Below are positions 47,632-59,690 of a stretch of DNA of 64,000 bases, piece after piece. This DNA is from Sphagnum magellanicum (Eukaryota > Streptophyta > Sphagnopsida > Sphagnales > Sphagnaceae), in contig CM038915.1 in assembly GCA_021904315.1 (NCBI GenBank), positions 15,810,001-15,874,000 on the forward strand. The letters run 5' to 3'. The stretch's first letter is position 1; the number at the start of each line of letters is the position of its first letter. The translations under genes and the position numbers were made by a program. The notes beneath the pieces were generated by a model. It was not told where the DNA came from and searched no databases. It saw nothing but the letters and a program-made list of their open reading frames with translations.

Positions 47632-50226
47632 TTAGTCATCTAACATTATGGGGTCGTCATCCAATGAGTTGCTTTCATTTACACTTTCATCGACATCAAA
47701 CATTGAATTTTCAGACAACATATTTTTCTCATACCATGCCATGGGGTTGGTGTTAGGTTGTTTTCGCAAGAGCTTGTTATTAATGTATATGTACACTAGG
47801 TCCTCCATCCGATTCAATGTTAACCGATTTGGCACTTTGTTATGGATAAATGAATATGAACTCCAATTCCGTTCACATGGTGATGTGGAACACACTTGCG
47901 CCAAAATGTGACAAGTGATGGGTGTAAATGTGCATCCACTAGCTCTAATCAAATCCCACCATTCGTGTGGGAGTAAATCTAGGTCCTTCATTGGGGGGGG
48001 TGTCAAAAAATGGACTTCAATTTTCAACAAAATCTGTAAAATTTATTAAAACTAGGGCATAGGCGGTTGAGGTATGAACTGGTTTTTGCAAAACTTTGTT
48101 TAAGGCCTCTTTTGCATTTGCATGTAGGTGAACTTCACTTAACAAGTATGGATTGAGAAAGGCCCAAGCTACATAATGTAAGTAGATTGTCAACATCTTC
48201 CACCTCTAGTAAAATTGATCTTCAATCACATATGGGTGCAATCATATTAACATGTACCAAAAGTAGTCATAACCACTACTTAATTTTTTGAACTTTGGAT
48301 TGTAAATATATATACGTAGTAAAATGTTATTATAAATGCATTATGTAAATATCATAAAATTTTGGAATCAATATAATGAATGAAGAATACATGTAAGGAC
48401 TTTTAACCTTTTGTAACCACTACTTAAAAGTTGCATAAGAGTAGCTGAAAAGTAATTTTGACATTAAAACCACAGTTTGACAATATTTTTAATGACATAT
48501 TTTGAATTTAAAAAAATATACACCTTAACATAATAATATTAATAAAACTTGAAGTATTTTTAATGTTTTTTTGAAAGACATTTTTAAAAGATTCTAAAAA
48601 TATTCTAAAAATAAAACAATGGTTTAAAGGGGCACGTATGGCTCCTAACATAGACCCATCAATAAACTAGTTTGATGGCAATTCAAATGGTGGATTTAGT
48701 AATGATAAAACATGTCATTTTAATGTTTTCATGATAAGCCACGCCTTTCCCATGCAAGGTTGTTTGCCATCAAATGCCTTCAATGACATTAAAATTGATT
48801 CCACCATGTATACAAAGTTAGCACAAGTATCCCAAAACTCATCCAACCTTATGTTAGTTCTAACAACTCTTGCCTTGGTGAGCGACTTCTGACAATGATT
48901 ACCACACAATGAGTTGACAAAAGTTATCCAATCAAGATTAACAATAATTTGTTCAATGGCAGGTCTAAACTTGAACAACCTTTCAACCATTAAAATTTTA
49001 GTTGCAAACCATGTTTCAATGAGGTTTAACAACATTAGGGTGGCCTGATAATGACAAAAGATTGCTAGTGGTGCATGGTGTTGTCGTATGAAAGAAACAA
49101 TCACTTTCGCCTTTTTCACAATTTGTTTCACCCATGCTGTTTTTCCCTAATCTTCCAATAGCAAGTCTAGACAATGAACAACAAAACCTTGAAAATAAAA
49201 ACTTGGAAAATGATGGATTAGAAGGTTAGTTGCACTTTTCATGATTAAAACATTGTTCATACAAATTTGTACAATATTGTCAATTCCGATGGTTTCGGTG
49301 TATCCACTCAATGCATTACATATGTAACGGGCATCCTTCCGCTCCCTAGTTGTGTCAATGGAATCTATGAATACATTGCCACTTGGACAAACAAGTATTA
49401 CGTTTAGTATTGGATGTCGTGCAATGTTGTCCCAACCATTAGAACAAATGGTTGTTCCATATTTGTGGATTATTTTTGTGTCCTCTCAATTATTTGTTTA
49501 AACACATCCACCTTGGATTGTTTTAACAAATTTGTGCACAATCCATGGTATGACAAGGGTTTGAAATAGATTTGAGATTTGGAGATTGCTTTCACAGCTT
49601 CTATGAACGCAAGGTGTCACACAACATTGAAGGGGATGTTCGCCTCATAAAAGAAAGTTGCCTACTTCTTGTCCAAATCCTATTTTTTGGTTGAATTCAA
49701 TCCCTTGAACAATGAAACTTGTTGAAAAGTTTGAATGTTGTTATTTGTGGATCTATTAAGACCTTCTATGTCATTTGTACAGGGAATGAAATTTTAAGCC
49801 CCTTCCACTTGAAATGTCGAAACAAATTTTCCTTCCATTGAAGGATTTGGTGTTTCCATGGCCACATCCTTTGTTTGCCCATTCAGGATATGGGTTGGTA
49901 CTTCCATGCCATTTAATGGTGGAGGGACATGTTCACCACATCAAGCAAATAATCCCTTCACTTGTGGATGTGCCTTTGAACACACTACAACTCTAGCTTG
50001 CCCATTGTCATCATATTGATAGCCCAAATGGAAGAGCATTCTATCCTTGTGGTACAAAATAACATTGTCGTAAAACTTGCATTACACCTTCCCTAACTTG
50101 TCCTTTGCAATCAAATACCATGGACTCCACACGTTTTGCCTTCCCTCCATCGATAAAACATTGTACATAAGAACAATAGGCTTGATTAATATAATTAATG
50201 TATTCAACAATAAGATTGAATTCCAT
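47632..50226 (-). pseudogene. hAT transposase relic (DUF659-like core plus hAT dimerisation domain)
   Basis: Minus strand, in order. 50226-49900 is a possible BED-type zinc-finger remnant (DRMLFHLGYQYDDN, VVVCSKAHPQVKG). 49670-49500 matches the DUF659 opening (FFYEANIPFNVV, LSYHGLCTNLLK). 49460-48720 is one nearly continuous frame with ICSNGWDN, VFIDSIDTT, DNIVQICMNN, VVHCLDLLLED and VKQIVKKAKVIVSFI. 48030-47632 is the C-terminal dimerisation domain (TCHILAQVCSTSPCERNWSS, then NRMEDLVYIYINNKLL). The usual catalytic Asp positions (DGW and DNA motifs) read Asn (NGW, MNN), and a TAG follows LLLED. It therefore cannot encode active transposase. Between the two long frames lies a probable intron. 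Confidence 0.88.
48230..48690 (-). other. Probable intron of the hAT relic, shared with 61.03-61.54 kb
   Basis: AT-rich, non-coding, between the transposase core and a short exon-like segment (FWYMLI.LHPYVIED). It contains AAGTAGTGGTTA and GGAGCCATACGTGCCCC on the minus strand. A diverged copy of the whole interval is on the plus strand at 61030-61540, including the beginning of the following exon. Confidence 0.55.
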
Positions 50227-50429
50227 CTCTAAAGTTACAATAGAATTTTAGCACCAATTATAAATGCAATATGAAGATTTGAAATTCAAACACCCATAAA
50301 GGTTTCACCCCTCCCTCCCAAGGTATATGGCAATGGTTGCCAGTTGGTGTTAAACAACATAAGGTTCACACACCTCAAAGGAGAAAGTGAGTATTGACAT
50401 GCAAGGTTTACATTTTATTACCAAGCAGA

Positions 50430-50720
50430 CCAAATTATGTTGCCAAATCAAATTCCGTCACCAAATCAATGGTGGAGATCAATCCACCATCAATTGAACG
50501 ACCCAAATCCATAGATGTGCAGTAACTGAAAAATGATTTAGTCACCACATAATTAGCGATGAAATGTTTTTGGTTAATGCAAGCTTAGCAACCAAAAGCA
50601 TTCTGTCACCAATCATGTGGTGACTAAAAATTTCATGTGGCGATGAAACTTTGTTATCACCAAGCTTGTGATGACAAAAAAAATTCCATCATTGTAGGCT
50701 TTACGATGACCAAAACGGAC
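50430..50720. repeat. Palindromic repeat array 3
   Basis: Units such as AGTAACTGAAAAATGA then TTTAGTCACCAC, AGCAACCAAAAGCATTC then TGTCACCAA, and ATGTGGTGACTAAAAATTTC show the same palindromic GGTGAC/GTCACC pattern as arrays 1 and 2. It lies about 200 bp 5' of the hAT relic. Confidence 0.75.
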
Positions 50721-51540
50721 TTAGCTTCGATCACCCATAAGCTTGTCCTAGGTAGCTCAAAAGTCCTTTTGACCTAGGTTGACCTTATACTGACATGATG
50801 CATGGGTGCGTCTACATCTAGATGTGTCTGTTGCATTGTGACGGACACATGGACACCATGACAACCCTGCCATTCCGACTCATTAGGATGGTTCAAATCT
50901 ATCTATGGCCGTTAAGCCTAAAGGTGATGATTACTATCCCATAAGTGGAACATTTTTCTAAATAGCCAAAATAGATTTAAATTCTCCACCATGAACTTCT
51001 CAAATTTTGCATTCTTTTCCTTCCAAAGAAAACTCCAAGTAATACAGTAGGTGTTCACCTCTTTTTCTTCACCTCTCCAATTTTGTGAGGAAACATAGAT
51101 ACCTTCTCACCTTCCTAATAACCTATAAAAAATGCCTATTTCATCTTTAACACATTGATTTTCAATGTTGGGCTAACAATCGGCATGGACAAGGGGCAAC
51201 ACAATGGGATAATCATATTGGCTTTGTTTTTTGGGAGGATTTTGTACTTTTTTAAAACCTTTGAAGTGTTCAACTTGTTTTGACATTGTATCACCTCTAT
51301 GGTCTTCTGGCAATTGCACTCCCTTATGGAAACACAAATGGGAGTTAGGTATATGAAGTGAAATTTGAATCATACAGTTGCAATAATTCAAATGTAACCT
51401 TAACCAACAAGTATTAAAATGAAAATGCCAAAAAATTGAAATAACTAGAGATCATTATCAAAGGAGGTGATATTAATAGGTGTAAATTGAAAAACACATA
51501 AGAGGACTTATGAATATCATTGGGTGCATGTTTGTGAGCA
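50720..51540. other. Gene-free stretch
   Basis: No supported gene. The part from 50745 to 50900 is less AT-rich and holds TGTGTCTG/GGACACATGG phrases. I see no element ends. Confidence 0.5.
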
Positions 51541-52260
51541 TTTGTCCTAACAATTGATGCTGACCATTCATAGAAAGAACTTATAAATTCTCAAAAAATA
51601 AGTTATTTATCCTACAATGAAATGCCAATGAAACTTGTCCTCCTATAATGCAAATAGATTTCCTTATAAGTTGTTGGGGCTTTACTAGTACAAAAAGACA
51701 TGAAAAAAGTGTCTCAATCAAGACTGATGAAATTATTTTTAGCATAACCATATATTTGTTAGGATATTTCCCTAGAATTGGTGCCAACTATAGGGTGTTG
51801 GGGCTATGAAGTCGAACAAAAAAGAAAATTGGAAGTCAAATTGAACTACTACAATGTAAGATTTAACAATTTCAAAAGGACACTTTCAATTTTGATAAAG
51901 CCTATAGTCAGTGTCGACCATAGGGGGGGTGGAAAATTGAATTGAATAGAGTCTACCAATTGCATTTCAATTGTTAGCATTTTATAACAACATCCAATCA
52001 TTTCAAAGCTTACATTATTCACTAATCTTCTCCAATGATTGGTGTCAACCATAGGATAGGAGACAACAACAAGAACACCCAAAAAAATAAAATTCAAGCA
52101 AATTTTTTTTTGATTTTTTTCCCTTGATCCTTTCACATGATTAGCATTGACCATAGCAGAGGACGATCCTTGTAAATTGTAAAAACATTGACCTTCTCTC
52201 ACGTACTTCTCCAACCAACCTTAATCATCTCCTATAGTTGATACCAATGATTAAACAAAA
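51540..52260 (+). repeat. 120-bp degenerate tandem repeat with one inverted unit
   Basis: A box of consensus ATTGGTGTCRACCATAGG appears near 51544, 51776, 51906, 52027 and 52138. Most intervals are 110-130 bp. At 52225-52245 the same box occurs inverted (CCTATAGTTGATACCAATG). The boxes are far better kept than the sequence between them. Confidence 0.7.
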
Positions 52261-54180
52261 GGCTTATGACAACTAAAAACTTTCAATTTTTTTAATGGAT
52301 TTCAGTGTAGCACAACACAAGAGGTTAAAGTATGGAAGGATGGTTTCATGCTTGCCAGCTGTTGTGACTTTTGTTGTGAAGATTTTGGTGGCTCCATTAA
52401 TTCAAAATCGTAATCCAACACCCACATAGTTCCTTCCAAGTTGCCTTCTTAAGAAAATTAATGGAGGAAACCCCATTACATAATAAGTCCACAATAGATT
52501 ACATAGTATGATGAAAAGAATATGTTATGGTTAAAGATGTCTATATTTCCACAAACCTATTTGCCACAATCAAATGCTCCTAGCGTCTCATGAACTTGCA
52601 ATGGAAATAGTGAAGATTTGTTTCATATGAACATCTATGATGATCTCTAAACACATGTTTCAAAAAAAAAATGCAAACGCCTAAATGGAAAATTTGAAAA
52701 GTAAAGAAAGCTCTATTTGTTGCAAAAGAAAATGAAAGAGAACTCAAGGTTTTCATGGCTTCTCGAAAATCAACACCATAGCCATGGCCGAAAAATGGAG
52801 AAAAGGAAAGCTAGGTTCCAAATCCCTTGTATTCAGTCAAGACTCAGGGCCAATCACCCTAGACATTCTCCACAACAATAAGGCCAAGGTTTTCTTCACT
52901 TCTTGAGGCAAAAGGTAAGGCCAAGCCCTCGCACACCTACAATAAAATTGAAACAAAAACCCCAAGGTTTGGAGCTTTGAGCTCCCTTGGGCACCTAGCC
53001 TCGAGACTTCTTCGCTTCTTGAGGCAAATGGCATGGCCCAACGCACCCACCCCTTCTTTCAACAAAGAAAAGAACTCCAAGGCTCCAAGCCTTGGGGTTT
53101 CTTGATCTCATGAGTCACAACCCAAGGTCAAGTGCCCTAGATCACTTGACCACACACACACACAAAACCCAAGGCTCCAAGCCCCCAAATTTTCTAAGTT
53201 TTCTAAGTTTTCTTCACCGTGGGATGTCGTAATGATGTAGAACGAGCTTTGGAATGCTTCTTTGAAAACAAAAAGAATGAGGCACTTCCTTCGCCACTAG
53301 TTTCTTCAACAATGAAAAAGAAAAAGCAAGGATTGACAACAAAAGACTTTGAGGAAAGGAAGAAGCTTACCTCTTGGTTGTTGTGAGCTTGAATTTGAAA
53401 GCGGTCCTCTTTCAACACACATCACAAAACCCTAAAAAATGTTTATGCTTTTCACCATCCACTTTTCAAAACCTTGATTAACTTTTTCTACCTAATCACT
53501 TTGGATGAAACAAAATGAATTGGGTCTAGATGGACTTTGTTTGGTATCCAATTTCTAAATTTTTGCATAGTTCACCCTAAAGAAAATGTTTTTTGAACCA
53601 ATAGATTGATTCTCTCATAGCTCTAATAAAAATGAAAGCTTGAATATTGAATCTAGGTTCCCATTATGCCAACCTCTTATGTTTTTCAAATGATCAAAAA
53701 TCTCTTTGTAGGGATGGCTTTTCTTTGTCGCCTTTGTTTAGGATTTGTCCACATGAAGTTGCTCCCCCTCCTCTTGTGCAACTTTTGCATTTCCTCAATG
53801 TTGTTAGCATCTTGCGTTTGGTTTTTATTAAATGAATTTCATTTTTCTTGTTAGCAACAACCCTTTTATAAATTCATCTTTCACTTCTATCTCCTTGAAA
53901 ACAACACATTTATGGTTTCAAGTCCTCCATGTCCTTGAAAGCAACACATTTAGGATTTAGGGTCTTCAAGTGTTGATGCCCTAAAATGGCATGAGTATAA
54001 TGTTGATGCCACTATTATTAATTGATTATTTTTGTTCATTACAACCTTGGGGGGCTATCAAGATATAGTTTTATCCATTGACATTTCTCATGGTTCTTAT
54101 CCTTACAATTGATAAATGCCATTGTTCATTATGCCCCTACTTTCAAGAATGTCCACTCTAAAGGGTGTGCCTTCAAATTT
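52260..54180. other. Stretch without a recognisable gene, with a 116-bp duplication
   Basis: TCTTGAGGCAAA occurs at 52901 and 53017, starting two diverged 116-bp copies (to about 53110) that share CCAAGGCTCCAAGCC-like phrases. A (CA)n run lies at about 53151-53164. Minus-strand frames (52837-53046 and 53203-53418) have no recognisable homology. The region may belong to an LTR or a transposon leader, but no ends are visible. Confidence 0.5.
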
Positions 54181-56450
54181 GAATCATGTTTAGGGCTCTT
54201 TTTTGGAATATTCTACTTGGTGCAAAGTGATCACAACTTATATCAAAAATAATATTGGGCTAAACTTTAAGAAGATTAATTGCTTGCATCACCTATGTTG
54301 TGTGCAAGATGATTTTGAAAATTTTGTATGCTTTAATTTTCACAATGCAATCTTTTGGTGAAGTGAATGCATTCATATTCCAGTGGTAGGTTAGATGCAA
54401 CTAACTCCATGAGCTTCCTCACTTGGATGCAAATTTTTTCATGTTCCTCCCCTTTGTGTCATTGATTCCATTGGGCAAATCTATTATGTTGTGCATAAAC
54501 TTCAATTTCTTTCAAAAGTGGCGATTTATCTTGGGGTACATAATCATCCTATTGCAAGTGGCAAATGCAAGGAGTTTCTAGTTGAAACTAGAAGGTTGAT
54601 CACATATGAAGTCATTTGCATGCCTAATGTGAAGACATATACGATTTCCTTCAATGCTAGCATGACCTTCTTAGCTAGGCATCTACTCAATGATTATAAT
54701 GATGACACAATGGAGCTTCACAAAGGTGAGTACTTGGAGCACATCCAAAACAAGTTGTGAGCTGAACTTTCCCAACATTTGTAACCTCTTTGTTTTTTTC
54801 AAGCATTATTCAAGGGGTGGTTATATTGATAGCATCCTTGAATTGAAGTCCAAGAGCTACTATGACTACATCCAAAAGTGTTGTTTCCCTAGTCAAGTTC
54901 TAAAACAAAACGTGTTCATTTTCAAGATGTCGATAACTGGTGTGGGGAGTGGAGCATGTTTTGTCACATGAATGTAGCTTGTAGGGGATTTGTAGAACAT
55001 TTGGACCATGTTTGATCATGTGAAGCGTGTGGCTGATTAAACAACTATGGCTTGTCATAATGTATACAATATGGCCTATTCTAAAAGGATGACCATTGTT
55101 GTTTATGACATGCAATTTGAGAACACACAGGCTCAACATGTAATGTGGACAAAGCTTAATGACACAATGCTAAAACATGGCTTTCCAAAATTGAATTTCA
55201 AGGGATTCATGGATAATAACACACAAGCCAATTGGAACACAATTAGAATTGTTTATGGATTGGGGGACCTTTCTGTTAGGATGGTTGATAAGGAGTGTGC
55301 ATTTCTATTCCACTTGAATTAGTTGTTTGATAGGCACACTAAACAACTAATCAAACTTGAATTACAAGATCAACACATTTTTTTTTGCCATTAGTACAAG
55401 GACACAACATCTCTTGGGGAGGTTAATAGTCTTTATGCTCTAATTCATTTCGATGGATGTCACTAGGGGTTGTTTCTAAGGCAAGTGTCCATGAACTTGC
55501 AAATTGGATTAACTTTTAGCATTTTTGTGTCAAGTAATAGGGAGGTTTCATGGTCCATGTGAATATTTCACCTACAAAGTTCCTATGACTCCCCATCTCC
55601 TTTGTTAATTCAAAATTTGAATTCCATTTGCACTCTATTTCCATTTGGGCCTCCAATTCTTTTATTACAGTTTAGATTTTGCTAAAGTTTTCTTTCCTTT
55701 GATCTACAAAAGTTCAATGATGAGGAATGGGTGAACATGCCCATTTACAATCTAGTAAAAATTGTTCATAACATCTAGTTTTAGTAATTGGAAAATTGTG
55801 GCACTTGTCTATACATAACGATGTCTGACAACTACATTCATGTTTTCAAACAATTTACATTATATAGACAATTCTTACAAGATGGACCACCTAATCATGA
55901 ATTCGATAAGAATGAATTATTGTTGAGGAAGGCCCAAGGATCAAATGGTCTTGCTAGACTTGTGGCAATTATGGCAAATTACATGTCTAGGTCATCCTTC
56001 ATAAAATGCCTTCCACACCTCGAAGGAGAAGAGGTTTAGGGTCTATCAAGCAACTTGTTGATTGTCATTTTGGCACAAATGAAGATTCCCATTGATTTGA
56101 TTGTGTGAATTTGTCTTGTCAATAAGTAACCATTCCTATCGCTAAACCCAATATAGTGGAGGTGTACGCATTCAACAACCGTCATATGGTTCGAATAATT
56201 TGCTACCTTTGGTATCTCAAAGCGACCTGGAGTTAAAAGAAAGTATTTGTGTTACTGGCAAGTGGCATATTGAACATTGTGCACCCAATTTTGTAATTTA
56301 ATTTTTGTAGAAAACCACGACGCTCAAATGAAAATCAAAGATCAACCTTTACAAATTTGTAAGTGGAACCCCTACTCCATGTTATTTAGGTTTCTAGGTC
56401 CAATATCACAAAAGGTCATTCAAGCACCATAAGCATTAATATTGTCTCAG
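54180..56450 (+). pseudogene. MULE-like transposase relic
   Basis: Plus strand. Readable in order are CCVQDDFENFVCFNFHNAIFW, AIYLGVHNHPIASGKCKEF, VETRRLITYEV, RGGYIDSILELKSKSYYDYI, VFIFKMSITGVGSGA, DHVKR, and then MTIVVYDMQFENTQAQ. This last phrase corresponds to the first catalytic-Asp strand of MULE transposases (for example MTIAVCDMQ). LNFKGFMDNNTQANWNTIRI and LENCGTCLYITMSDNYIHVF follow, ending with PHLEGEEV near 56035. Weak similarity continues to about 56450 (KWHIEHCAP, SGTPTPCYLG). Frame changes (near 54750) and scattered stops show it is dead. No terminal inverted repeats were found. Assignment to Mutator-like is from the catalytic-strand phrase and overall layout. Confidence 0.65.
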
Positions 56451-58440
56451 TGATTTGAGCCATTGTGTCAATGGGACATTGCAAAAATTTACAATTGCTA
56501 AGCTTGCAGTTCCAACTATATGGCCCATCCAAGAAGGTACTATTTCGATTTGAAAAGAAGTAACAACCCTAGAAGAGGTAGGGTTTTCCTTTAACTGCCT
56601 ATGTAGAAACAATGCTTAAATTTTGTTTGGCTTATAATCTTCTAGTTCAAGCAATTATCATGTGCTTGCTATGAGTTGTCATAGCCTTGTATGGTCATTC
56701 AATGCAAGTTGTTGGTCTACAAATTATGGTGGCAAGAAGGTGAGACGACCTTCTGTCTTCAAAATAACACAACACACCAACAATTGGGAGGTTGGCATCT
56801 TACTTCTCCAATGCATTGTTTTCTTCGATGTTGATGTCTCGCCACTTGGGTTTGGATGAATTTATAATATTCTTTTTGATGACAAATGATATGACGTCAT
56901 TATTGGAAATTTCCTTGGATGTTCATGTGTTTACTTTGTCACAATGTTGGCAGCTTCTTTGGGTGGCCATGGGGCATATGTGTAATGTAAAGATGTGTAT
57001 CACATCTTGTAGATAATTATGTTTTGTGAGCTCATTGAAGAGTTCATTCATTACTGTACGTGGAGTTGGGTTGAAGTTTAGCATTTGTCAATGCGCTCTA
57101 AAGCCTTTGGTCTCTAGTGATAATACATCACAATTGCATCTACTTCAAATCAATTATGTTTTTCTCATTCATCAAGCTTGTTATAGTTGCTTTTGACTAT
57201 GTAGGAAGTTTAGTTTCCAATTACAGCCTAATATTTTTTTCTCCACTGTGTATTATTTCAATCACTCTTATGAGATGTATATGTTCTTTTGTTCTAATGA
57301 ACATATAGTAATGGCGTGGCATCAAAGTATGTGGCTTGATAGAATTTTATACATTTTATTAGTAATAAAACCTTTGATAGTTATAATGTGCTTCCATGTA
57401 TATTACCTTTTTCTATAAAATATCATAGTACCTCGCCACCACAACACATGTTTGTCAAAAAATTGATATATTTATTAATTTAAATTCATCAAATATTTTT
57501 CAAGCATGTAGTTTCCAATCATTTCAATAGTTCTAAAAATATTAAAATTATTGTACAAAAGCCCTAGATATTTAGAACATTAGTTACACCAAGAATGATA
57601 AAAAACATCCTTGCATTTTTTTTGACTTCAAACCTTCACATCATGCTATTGTTGACAGCTATGAACTAGCTAAATCCATGTTAAGAGTCAATAAATCATT
57701 ATTGATTCCACAACAAATCATGCATGTGACATGGCAAAATATTCCATGACAAGGTGTGGAATATTTTGCCATGTCATATAATATTTTCATGTGGCAAATG
57801 AATATATTAGGAATATTCCACGACGTGGCATAGAATATTTTAAAAGATTCCTTCCAACTCATCTAAGCCTATTCATGCTTATTTGCTCACCCAATCATTT
57901 GTTAGCATCATTGTAATCCCAATACTTGAGTGATGTGACCAAAAAGAGATTGGAAGCTAGAATATATGATGACAAGCCTATTCATTTTCTAATGGGGACC
58001 CATGTATGAATCTATTTTACATATGTTGCATATTTGAGTTGTGTCTTCCTTCTAGACTATTTGAAATGTGAAATTAGAAATTATTGATTGACATTGTTAA
58101 TTAAATGAATAAAATAATATAAAATTTTGTACATACAATTTAACCTTAAACACAATGAATTCTTTACACATGTTACAAATAACTATGACTAACAAGGACT
58201 TCAAGCCATTTAGGAAGTCTTAGCAATTTTTATTTGGAAGTCAAATGGATTCAATGAACTCTACCAAGTGCCATCATAGATGTTCAATAGATTGCATTAT
58301 GAAGTTATGTGTAATCTTTTGACATCGCTTATGAATGCTAGCACTAAAGTCTAATAGGGACTTTGAAATTGTGTATGCAATCTCATGTTTTTTCTAACTA
58401 TTAATATGTAATTCGTTGAACTATTGCCATTTGTTTGTGT
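56450..58440. other. Gene-free stretch
   Basis: Beyond the MULE-like relic no supported coding sequence is visible. The only structure I can define is the hairpin at 57727-57776. The part from 57360 to 58440 is AT-rich and featureless. Confidence 0.55.
57727..57776. repeat. Perfect hairpin, 20-bp arms
   Basis: TGACATGGCAAAATATTCCA (57727-57746) and its exact reverse complement (57757-57776) are separated by 10 bp. A related partial copy, with GGAATATTCCACGACGTGGC, lies about 50 bp downstream (57811-57830). The perfection contrasts with the eroded surroundings, implying recent origin or conservation. Confidence 0.95.
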
Positions 58441-58449
58441 AGACTAAAG

Positions 58450-58850
58450 TGATTAATGAAGACTACCATGGAAAGGATGGTACTTATTTTCTTATGGATT
58501 GAGTTTAATTGGAGTTTAATGTTTTTATTTGTTGCTGGATGGAATATGCCTAAAGTTTTTTTTATTCATTTGCTTATGAACAAAGTTTGTTTAAAGCTTA
58601 TGTACTTATTTGTTTATAGATGGAATATGCCTAGAGTTTAATGTACTCATTTATTTATGTGTGGAGTTTGCCTAAAGTTTTGTGTGTTTAAAAATTAATG
58701 AATGGAGTATGTGAAGAATTTGATGTATTAATTCGGACATGGATGGGATCTATTTACATTATGATGTGCTTGTTTGTTTACAAATGGAGTTTACTTAGAG
58801 TCTTATGGACTTCTTTGTTTGTGAATAAAAATTGTGATGAGTTTGATGTA
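58450..58850 (+). repeat. Degenerate minisatellite of about 40 bp
   Basis: Units around ATGGAATATGCCTAGAGTTT followed by AATGTACTCATTTGTTTATG recur about ten times with variable divergence. Clear examples are at 58540, 58620 and 58660. The array stops at the CACTA terminus at 58855. Confidence 0.75.
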
Positions 58851-58854
58851 CTAA

Positions 58855-58915
58855 CACTACTACAAAACCTATCTTTTATGTTGTCTTTTATGACTAAATT
58901 ATAGTCACCTTGGAT
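58855..58915 (+). mobile_element. Canonical CACTA terminus
   Basis: CACTACTACAAAACC begins at 58855, very close to the usual plant CACTA end. It is followed within 60 bp by a short palindrome (TGACTAAATTATAGTCA). The opposite terminus was not found downstream, so size and class (autonomous or not) are unknown. Confidence 0.6.
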
Positions 58916-59690
58916 AGTCAAACAAGATGACTGCACATAGATAGAACATACAAGTTATTTCAAATAGATATATGTATATTCATATGTTGTGTATATAATT
59001 GTTGTCATATGTATATTGATTGTTGACATGGTAAGACACGAGTTATGTTTGTTGTGACTACAATGATTAATGGTGCTTACTCCATGGGGTGACATCTGTC
59101 ATGTTTATTCTAGCTAATATGTCTAATTTTCATAACTTTAAGTCATGACACGTGTCATTTGATATGACTTGGTTGTTTGATGTTGCTTGTGGCATTATTT
59201 GACACATGTTGCATGTTTTGACAAAACCATTTAATATCATTGTTTTTCTTGAATTGACATGTGGCATGTTATAATGGTTTGCCATTAATATACTACTATT
59301 ATTAATATATTAAATATATGGATGTCATTTTTAAAATATGGATTACCTAAGCATTACTTATCATCTACTGCAAATTAAACATGTTAATTGAACTCATCTA
59401 TCAATAATATACTAATTTAACTAATTTAACATCTTTCAACATTCCACACACATGCACCTAAATTATTTGAACAACATCAAACAAATGTAACCAAAATATA
59501 TGAAGTTTTCATTCAAAATTGTAGGTTTGAATATATAACATACACAGTACTTGCCCAACTATATATGGGCCTACACAAAACTACATGTATTAAAATACAC
59601 ATGATCATATCTACAAGTTCAAATTTTACACCTTTGATAATGCTTTTAGGGCCACAATATAATGTAACCTAAAACATCTTCCACGTTGTA
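58915..59690. other. Gene-free stretch
   Basis: AT-rich DNA, possibly the interior of the CACTA element that starts at 58855. Repeated TTGACACATGTTG and GACATGTGGCATG phrases occur near 59150-59275. No coding signal. Confidence 0.5.
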
